In this document: piece after piece, positions 57,456 to 64,000 of the stretch
Layout of the letters: every line of letters begins with the position of its first letter
Position numbering within the stretch: position 1 is the first letter of the stretch
Assembly (NCBI GenBank): GCA_036784855.1
Contig: JAZDSV010000020.1
Coordinates: 124,001 to 188,000, forward strand
Length of the DNA: 64,000 nt
DNA from: Aphelidium insulamus
Lineage: Eukaryota > Aphelidiomycota > Aphelidea > Aphelidiaceae
Reading direction: 5' to 3'
Notes under the pieces: model-generated
What the model was told of the DNA's origin: nothing
Databases searched by the model: none
The model's input: the letters and a program-made list of their open reading frames with translations, nothing else
Translations under genes and position numbers: made by a program

Positions 57456-57713
57456 ATGTCACTGTGTGACACGATCCCACTGGAAGTTTTAGCGAGTATC
57501 CAGCGCCACTGTGGTCGAAACAATGGGCTATATAGTATGGTAAGCATACGGTGCCGTGAAGCGTACTATACGGCTCACCGCTCTGCTTACAGTGCCGCTG
57601 TGATCTCTTTAAGCCGCGTGGAGTACGCATTGGCAACCGGTGCTGACGAAAATAACTTGGCCAACGCAGCATCACGGTGCAATTTCCCAAACGTGCTAAT
57701 GCACTTACGCTGA
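57456..57713 (+). pseudogene. Truncated F-box/ankyrin-type copy
   Basis: 85 codons from ATG 57456. An F-box-like start (LCDTIPLEVLASIQRHCG) precedes SAYSAAVISLSRVEYALATGADENNLANA, which matches NIQTSYAAAVTCMDRLKLALEWGAEPNWLALA in the gene at 54118. It stops at 57713 where the repeats should begin; a trace (LKVLFYWNGY) lies just after the stop. Most likely a broken paralog, though a short protein is possible. Confidence 0.55.
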
Positions 57714-58342
57714 CTAGGGGCCTGAAGGTTCTGTTTTATTGGAATGGCTATGTGATCTAAGCTGCACATTGACAAGCGGTGTGTATGTAACAGTGATTGA
57801 CAAGCTTCCAGTCAACCACAAGCTCAAAACATAGCAATGGCTTCGCGGACGCGTCGTTCCCTGGGATCTCCCTAAACTTATCGAGACGTGCAAAGGGCCG
57901 ACACTTGGTCAGTGGCTCATTCAGCAGTTGAACTAATCGTTGGCATACAAATAACGTGGAGCATTCACTGCATGTTAATAAATGCAAGTTTATAGCAACA
58001 CAGAGTGTTTGTAACATTCTATCAAAGTGCATCAAAGAACGCAAAGGAGACACGCACGACGCGACAAAACTTAATTTAGCCGCCACGTGACGCCGACAGC
58101 CAACCGATTCAACGCAGCCAATCGCAGCGCACAATTCACGCACTGCAACTGCGCCAACACAATTGCGCCGCCGCATTTTCTCCGCCTTTGCCGTCGCCGT
58201 CCTGTCATCTGCGCGCCTGTAACACTGCAGTCAGCTGCACGCATATCTAGTTGGACCACAGCCATACGCGCGCACACACTCACACACATACGACATACAC
58301 CGCACGGACTATCTGCTCTAAACTGGCTCTGCATTGCGTGGA
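57714..58342. other. Spacer upstream of ATG1
   Basis: About 630 bp. A 139-codon minus-strand ORF (57757-58176) has no recognisable domain and overlaps what should be the ATG1 promoter with its CCAATCGCAGCGCA element (about 58118), so it is not called. A CACACACTCACACACA run occurs near 58270. Confidence 0.4.
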
Positions 58343-60883
58343 ATGTTGTCGTCCATGCAGCAACAACAACAGCAGCAGCGCCTCCCCACCAAACACGGCG
58401 GAGCCACCACGCCGCCGAGCACTGGTTCTGCTGCCGTACGCCATGCTACTACACCCATGCGAATAGGCCGGCCCGTCCGCGATATCAGCAGTGCGTCAGC
58501 GGCCAGATCGTTGCCCGTCGGCCATGGCAGCGACGTGACAGCTGCCATGTTGCCGCTTGGTCATCAGCGAGGGCTTGAATCGCCGCCATGTGCCACTGAC
58601 GCCATCGCGGACGATATAATCCTCGGCAAGGGCTCATTCAGCGTTGTGTATCGTGGCATGGGTGATGGACAGGTGGGCTACAAACTGTGGCTCTACATAT
58701 ATGTGTGTGCTGATATGGAGTGTGTGCTTGCAGGTATGCGCCGTCAAGGTCATTGACAAAGGCAAGCTGCACCGCAAGCTGATGGTGCGGCTCTACCAAG
58801 AGATTGATATTATGAAACGGCTTTCGCACCCGCACATTGTCCACCTATTTGGCATTGATGTGCGTATAGATTAAAATGTGCCGCTCTGGACCGACTGACA
58901 TTGATCTACACAGGATACGGAGCAGCAGGTACGAATGCGCATGGAATTCTGTGATATGGGCGATCTTTCCTCGTTTATCAAGCGATATCCAACAAGCTCA
59001 AATGGCAATAAGCGCGGTCTGCCCGAACAGTAAGTGGCCATTATTCAGTCCTATATTTATATTCATTATATACTGAAGGTTGACGCGGTCATTCAGCCGT
59101 CAGCTTGGCTCGGCGCTGTCTTATCTGTCTCTGCACCACATCATCCATCGCGATCTCAAGCCTCACAACATTCTCCTATCTCGGGTGAGTACTAATATAT
59201 ATACATTTACCTATGATAAGTTAACTCGATGTTAGAGTCTGGATGGAAATCCTTTTCCGCTACTTAAACTGGCAGATTTCGGGTTTGCCAGGAGACTGAC
59301 TGATGGCAAGATGGCCGATACATTGTGTGGTTCGCCGCTTTACATGGCGCCCGAGATTCTGCGCTATGAGCCTTATGATGCCCGCGCCGATTTGTGGTCC
59401 TTTGGCATAATACTGTACGAGATGATGACGGGTCGGCCGCCGTTTCGCGCTGCAAATCACATTGCGCTGATGAAGCGCATCCAGAGCACAAGTTTTATCA
59501 CGTTTCCCGACGAATCCGATCATCATCACCGCTCTGGCGGCAGTCAACTCCCTACTCCTCCTCTGAGTAGCCCGGTCAACATTGGCGGCGACTCATTGCC
59601 ATCTTCATCATCGCGACAACAATCTCTGCTTCTTAGTAATACCCCCGCCATGTCTCCGTCGCTGCAGGGCCCTCGCTATGCTTACGACGGAATGCCAGAG
59701 TCTTTGCCGCGTCGAATCGACAGTATGCTTCATAGCGGGTTGCAGATGTCGTCGTCAACTGATGCAGATCTGCGTGACCTGGTCCGCCAGTGTCTCCAGA
59801 AGGATGTATCAAAGCGCATCGAGCCTGTCGCCTTCTTCTCGCATGCTGTGATTAATGCTCAGAATGCTCAGTGCGATCATCGGGGCATCACTGCGCCTGA
59901 TGAGTTCATGGAAAATGATGCCGACTCTGCGATTCCTTCACCAACAGTCTCATTTCCGCCTCAAGAAATTCTTTCCCCAAACACGTCTCCAACGGAATCA
60001 CTAGCTGGCTCAGAACTGCCGTTGGCTCCTCCGCCACAAGCCAGCGCCGTGACGTTGAATAGCACTCCAATTTACATCAAGCAGCCATCTACAGCGCAGA
60101 AAGTGCCTAGCCGCCGAGACACGTTTGACACACTGACTCAACGTCGGCACAGTGGGGCAAATGCGGTTGCTGTCGATGACCACCATGCAAGCTCGTACGA
60201 AGCTCCGTTTGCCATGGACGACGATAATGTGGTGCCGCCTCCACCTAACTCAAATGCGCGCGACAACAAGAGCAGAAAATATTTCTGGAATCCAGGCCGC
60301 GATGCCACCGATCATCAGCCCAGATCGCGCCATCCTTCAAACTCTAGTGGCGAACGCTTCTCGGTCCTGCCCACGTCTCTCCCGTTCGCCATGCCACCAT
60401 TCAAGCCACCGCCACCGCTGTCCATCACAATAAGTCCGCCTGGCCGTCCGCTGTCGGGTGCTTTGTCTTCTGGCGCAGCTGGCCGTCACCCCTCTTCAGG
60501 TGCCATGTACCTGACACCGCCGCCTTCGGTATCGCCGCGAGCCAGTGGCCACAGTAATTACGGCGGCCTGGCCATGGACCCCATCAGCGCGGTCACCAAT
60601 ACATTTGGCCGGCTTCTGCGCGATGGATTGTCGGCGGCGGCCACCTATGGTTTGTCGGCCGTGGTTGATCCGTGGATGCTGCGCCCGTCTACCTACTTTG
60701 ACACTGGCATGGACGGACAAACGTTTGCTGGGAGTGGCGGCGGTGGTTTGGACGAAGTGGATGACGTGGATGGCTTTGTTGTACTTTAGGATTCTCATAC
60801 AAAATACACTTGCTATATATGGTTTACGTTTCTATCTGCAGGTGCGCCCTATTCCCACAACGGCGTATACTGTTCTGTGCTAG
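58343..60883 (+). CDS. ATG1: ATG1/ULK autophagy kinase
   Basis: Kinase rebuilt from about five exons: glycine loop [136 protein letters not shown]. This is the ATG1/ULK signature. A long disordered, Pro/Ser-rich region follows. The C-terminal EAT/MIT domain that binds ATG13 is not seen. The last residues read [11 protein letters not shown]. Without further splicing the protein ends DGFVVL (stop 60789), an ATG8-binding LIR/AIM-like motif; a possible last intron (60781-60841) would instead give DGFVVRPIPTT and a stop at 60883. Starts autophagy at the phagophore. Confidence 0.9.
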
Positions 60884-61030
60884 CGTGTAGACATACGCGA
60901 CAGATAGATTGTTGATCCTGATAGATTCCTATTGCTCCGGAGCGCTGTTTGCACTTCTGCTCCCGAACGCTGCAACGCTCCTTTTAATAAATAGCCAACC
61001 AAGCGCACCTGTAAGTTCAACGCACCATTT

Positions 61031-61255
61031 GTCAAAGGCCGCATAGGTTGCGCCTTTGTTGAGCTAGTTCCTAGCGACACTTGAGCATGAGTGATATGAG
61101 CACCGGCGCTGCTTCCTCATCTTGATAAGACTTGAGGTGAAGCGCGCGTTGCTTGCACTCACTCTGCTTGAAGATCACGAGAGTCCTAACCGGAGAATCT
61201 CATAACAGAGCACTCAAGGTCGTCAGTCACGTTGAACTGAACCAGAGTTTCTTTC
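61031..61255 (-). repeat. Dispersed structured repeat, copy 2
   Basis: Reverse-orientation copy of 15637-15864. The GCTAG hairpin has a 3-base GAA loop here against GCAA in copy 1, and the terminal CAAAGGC/GCCTTTG hairpin is kept. It lies about 150 bp downstream of ATG1, with no coding gene across it. Confidence 0.75.
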
Positions 61256-61693
61256 CGTTTCAGCGCCCCCTTTGCATACACTGTTCACACAGCACTGTCA
61301 CGACAGTTTATTGACCTCACACTGCTCTCCTGCGCTGTTCAAGGCTGAGCCGCGGGGCGACGATTCTGCTTGTCCAGCGCGCCACGAATCGCTTGCCTCC
61401 GGGTACAACGCCACGGTGGATCTTGCAGCTGCTGCTGCGTCTCACCGGCCACCTCTGCCATCGGAAACGCCTTCACGCCAGCAATGCGTCGACGAGTGCG
61501 GAAAGCTCTAGGCTGTACGTGGTGTAGCTATAATAGGCCTTAATTCCGCCGTTATAATGTTACTGGGAACATCCTCATTGCTTCGAGAACAGACGGCTCG
61601 AAACTTCAGAGCCGAACTTTACCCGTTTACCTGTTTACCCGCAGCGTAGAAACTCTGCGGGTAAACCTTATTGACGGTTAAATCTCCAACAAC
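61256..61693. other. Spacer before the P-loop ATPase
   Basis: A plus-strand ORF (61272-61511, containing LASGYNATVDLAAAAASH) has no ATG-supported context or known domain and is left uncalled. Otherwise only promoter-like DNA. Confidence 0.35.
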
Positions 61694-62893
61694 ATGCGCC
61701 AACAATGCTGCCGTTTTGTTGCCAGCTTGCGTTCGCTGGCGCTGAACTATTTTCCGACGCCTCACAGCGTTCCAGCCTCCGCTCACCCGCGTTTTTACCG
61801 TGCAATACCGCGTCAGTATTCCACGACTCCAGACGCCCCTGCCAGTAGGCCTGGTGCCAAGAAGACGTCGCACCAGGCCCATCCACCAACATATCTGATG
61901 CAGCCTCGAACAAGTTCGGGACAAACGGTGTTAACGGGCAGACGCCTTCTACCACCTCCGTTGGACCCGCCAAATATTGTCGGAGCATTTTTGCAAAGTA
62001 TTCGTGGCTCGCACCCGCCTCTCTTGTGGCCTCGATCGGTACGAGATTTGCTGTCTTGTTCATTAACTTATCTTTGCTTGTACACAGTGGGTGTTGTAGG
62101 AATATACAACGTTAACGTTGATGTTGATACTTCAAAAATGGCACTGAATACTGTAAAAATGGCACAAAGGCAACTTCAACATGGACTGAACTACCACAGC
62201 ACGCCCCAGTACCAGGTGGACTTGCTTGTGGACCAGATGACCGAGTCCGAGCCAGTGTACCCGCCTTATGCATTTGGACAGAAGGTTCCACGCGAAGAAC
62301 TCAAGAATGAACTTATGGCAATGGTCAACGGAACAGAACGCGTTCTTCTGTTGGACGGCGGCTCCGGTCGCGGCAAATCATTACTCGCCAAGGAAATTGT
62401 GGCTGATGCGCGAAAGCGTGGCAATCCGGCCATTTATATCTCGTTACTGACAGTAAATCAAGCGCTCAGTTGAAGGTAATACATACGCTGGGCAAATTTC
62501 AATTTGTTATTCGATGTGTAGTACTTGGCCGCTGCCGTCAAGGAATGCTTCAAAAAGACGAAAAAGCCTGTGGTCGTCGTGGTGGACGAATATCAGATTT
62601 ATAAGGGGTTGAACGCCATGAAGGCTGAATGGCTCTGCGGCAGCTTACTGCAAGCCTCAACCTCTGGGATTGCACAAGTTTTATATGTTTCCTCAGATGG
62701 CTCTCTAGGTAGTTGGATGGAATCGTGTAAGTACCACAGCCATACCTTTTGTGTCTTTTCTGACATGCTTAAATTAGTGTCTGGTCACGTAACGAGATTG
62801 TTGCAGCATACTCTCGAGCCGGTTCCTGTAGATCGCATGCAAAAGTACTTGGTGGAAACCTGCGTGGATCGGAGCACAGGATTAGGACAGTAA
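61694..62893 (+). CDS. P-loop ATPase with mitochondrial-type N-terminus
   Basis: ATG 61694. The N-terminus is basic and hydroxylated (CCRFVASLRSLALNYF, FYRAIPRQYSTTPDAP), typical of a mitochondrial presequence, and a membrane helix (LLSCSLTYLCLYTVGVVGIY) follows. Walker A is VLLLDGGSGRGKSLLAKEI and Walker B is KPVVVVVDEYQ. The two are joined by an intron from a GTAAATC donor (about 62451-62521), which keeps YISLLTYLAAAVKECF in frame; another 51-bp intron follows SWMES. The frame ends STGLGQ at 62893, soon after a short C-domain (LEPVPVDRMQKYLVET). It resembles archaeal-type STAND/AAA ATPases, but is shorter than usual, so the 3' part may be lost. Confidence 0.6.
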
Positions 62894-63025
62894 TGGAAGT
62901 GCACAACATAGTAGAAGTGACCGCGAAATCATGGGTGGTCTTGTCGGCATCACTCTGGTTGTGCTCCGGCCAGTCTTGTGGATTTGACTTGTTCGACGGT
63001 TTTAAATGAAGGCTTTCAAAAAACG

Positions 63026-63562
63026 TCAGTTAGTCTTTCGAGTAGTAACCTCGTTTCGTACCAGATGCTCTCTCCATTCCACAGGCATTGCTAATGGATA
63101 GTATGGTTGGTGCCAAACGAACTTTGGGCCAATTCGTTCTAGAATCCCAAGATCAACAAGCTGAATGGCCGCTTCACTTTCAATGAGACTGACAGGAGTG
63201 TATCCATCGTAGAAGGACGGACTTTGATAGACTTTGCGAAGTACTCTGGACTGGTGGTCATTCAACAATTTCCTACGGTCAGCCGAAAACACCCCATTGA
63301 TCAACGGTTTCTGAGCAGCTATGTACTTGTCCATCGTAGCTGTATATGTTTTGTTAGCAACCCGCAGGCAAACAATATGAGCAATACCTCTAACTGCTAC
63401 CGAGTTTAGCTGTCCATTAGCGTCGCTATTTATATTTGTGAAATCGGTCAAGCGAACAAAGCCACTGTCGAAACGATTGATAAACTCGCGCGCGTCGGCT
63501 ATTGTAAATAAATTTAATTTTTCACTGTAAAAAAAAAAGTTAAATAGAGTACGTAAATACAT
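63026..63562 (-). CDS. Hypothetical protein, possible ATPase C-terminal module
   Basis: 178 codons from ATG 63562. IADAREFINRFDSGFVRLTD, VRGIAHIVCLRVANKTYTAT and a C-terminal winged-helix-like IQLVDLGILERIGPKFVWHQ with PLAMPVEWREHL. The last part resembles the C-terminal segment seen after some P-loop ATPases, so it may once have belonged to a converging ATPase paralog. A poly-T tract ending TTTACAG lies near the start (about 63535), which allows it to be an internal exon instead. Family not recognised. Confidence 0.45.
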   Translation of the reverse strand: MYLRTLFNFFFYSEKLNLFTIADAREFINRFDSGFVRLTDFTNINSDANGQLNSVAVRGIAHIVCLRVANKTYTATMDKYIAAQKPLINGVFSADRRKLLNDHQSRVLRKVYQSPSFYDGYTPVSLIESEAAIQLVDLGILERIGPKFVWHQPYYPLAMPVEWREHLVRNEVTTRKTN

Positions 63563-63591
63563 CTAAAACATCTCTAATACAAAGTACATAG

Positions 63592-63963
63592 TCAATGTCC
63601 GCCGCCTTCCGATTGCGACTGGTTGGCGGCAGCTCGCGGTGACTGAGGTACGGGGAATAGACGTAGCTGGGAGGGAGAATCCGGCACTTTCACTGTGGCT
63701 GTCAAATCGAACTCGGCACCAATGTCACCATCATTGTTGTGCAGCTGATTGTCCATGATGGAACCGCCAGCAGTTGTTGTTGCCGACCAGAGCGCCGGCC
63801 CAGACGACGGCGACAGGATGATGGTGTCACCAGCATTCGAGGATGTAAATGGTTGCACCGAGGTATCCATCATCACCTCCGAAGAAGCCGAGACGCCTGT
63901 TGCCAATTTATCCGTGGAGGGCGCGCGTGCGTCGTCGATGCAATAATTCAGCCATACATACAC
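63592..63963 (-). CDS. C-terminal exon of a gene extending beyond the window
   Basis: A minus-strand open frame ending SQSEGGGH and a stop near 63594. Composition is disordered and Ser/Pro-rich (ILSPSSGPALWSATT, VKVPDSPSQLRLFPVPQSPR). The upstream part (MYVWLNYCIDDAR) may be intron, with a possible acceptor near 63901 (TTGGCAACAG). No domain recognised. Confidence 0.4.
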   Translation of the reverse strand: MYVWLNYCIDDARAPSTDKLATGVSASSEVMMDTSVQPFTSSNAGDTIILSPSSGPALWSATTTAGGSIMDNQLHNNDGDIGAEFDLTATVKVPDSPSQLRLFPVPQSPRAAANQSQSEGGGH

Positions 63964-64000
63964 ATAATCTTATAATTTATAATAAATATAATATTTGTAA

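Noticed and set aside
57757-58176. Minus-strand ORF of 139 codons before ATG1
   Set aside because: No domain, no ATG context of note, and it overlaps the ATG1 promoter with its CCAAT element.
61031-61255. Dispersed repeat as U5 snRNA (GCCTTTG resembles loop I)
   Set aside because: The invariant U5 loop GCCTTTTAC is not matched and no Sm site follows.
61619-62063. Minus-strand ORFs over the P-loop ATPase N-terminus
   Set aside because: The plus strand has a coherent presequence and Walker motifs; these are antisense shadows.

Overview
This is nuclear DNA from a compact, intron-rich unicellular eukaryote. Most genes on both strands are cut by introns of about 45-65 bp that begin GTACGT, GTATGT or GTAAGT. 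An unusual number instead begin with GC. The gene mix points to an opisthokont protist or early fungal relative, although the sequence alone cannot place it. A mitochondrial homoisocitrate dehydrogenase implies lysine synthesis through alpha-aminoadipate, and an MMM1-like ERMES subunit is present; both are fungal-type traits. Alongside them sit a Kv-type channel, an IFI27-like protein, a Golgi-type sulfotransferase and a Kelch receptor kinase, which look more holozoan. A front-end desaturase and a PTEN-formin are also present.

Layout. 1-15.6 kb is mostly housekeeping: a Kelch receptor kinase entering from the left edge, NPL4, a membrane RING-H2 protein, a GLOD4-like glyoxalase, a sulfotransferase, a cytochrome b5 desaturase and homoisocitrate dehydrogenase. 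16-23.5 kb is an accessory island. It holds a run of small, mostly signal-peptide-bearing helical proteins with no recognisable family, decayed copies of them, a duplicated promoter block and a duplicated decayed segment. 23.7-30.4 kb is one large PTEN-C2-FH1-FH2 formin. 30.5-37.2 kb has a frameshifted secreted ankyrin protein, a U1 snRNA gene, acetyl-CoA synthetase and a tandem pair of PD-(D/E)XK-like proteins. 37.3-44 kb carries NAT10/KRE33, an IFI27-like protein and a Kv channel. 44-56 kb has a mosaic pair of paralogous proteins, 3-hydroxyacyl-CoA dehydrogenase, a tandem-repeat protein with a PP1-docking motif, GPI8, a coiled-coil protein, a second U1 gene, a PQ-loop transporter, an ankyrin-type gene and MMM1. 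56-64 kb has RPS24, a broken ankyrin-type copy, an ATG1 kinase, a dispersed structured repeat and a P-loop ATPase.

No operon logic is expected. Links between genes are functional: NPL4 and the RING protein for ubiquitin/ERAD, ATG1 for autophagy, GPI8 and the sulfotransferase for secretory-pathway modification, ACS and HADH for acyl-CoA metabolism, and U1 for splicing. The most unusual material is the 16-23.5 kb secreted island, the PD-(D/E)XK pair, the two U1 genes together with six inferred GC-AG introns, and a 225-bp dispersed element that folds into several hairpins.
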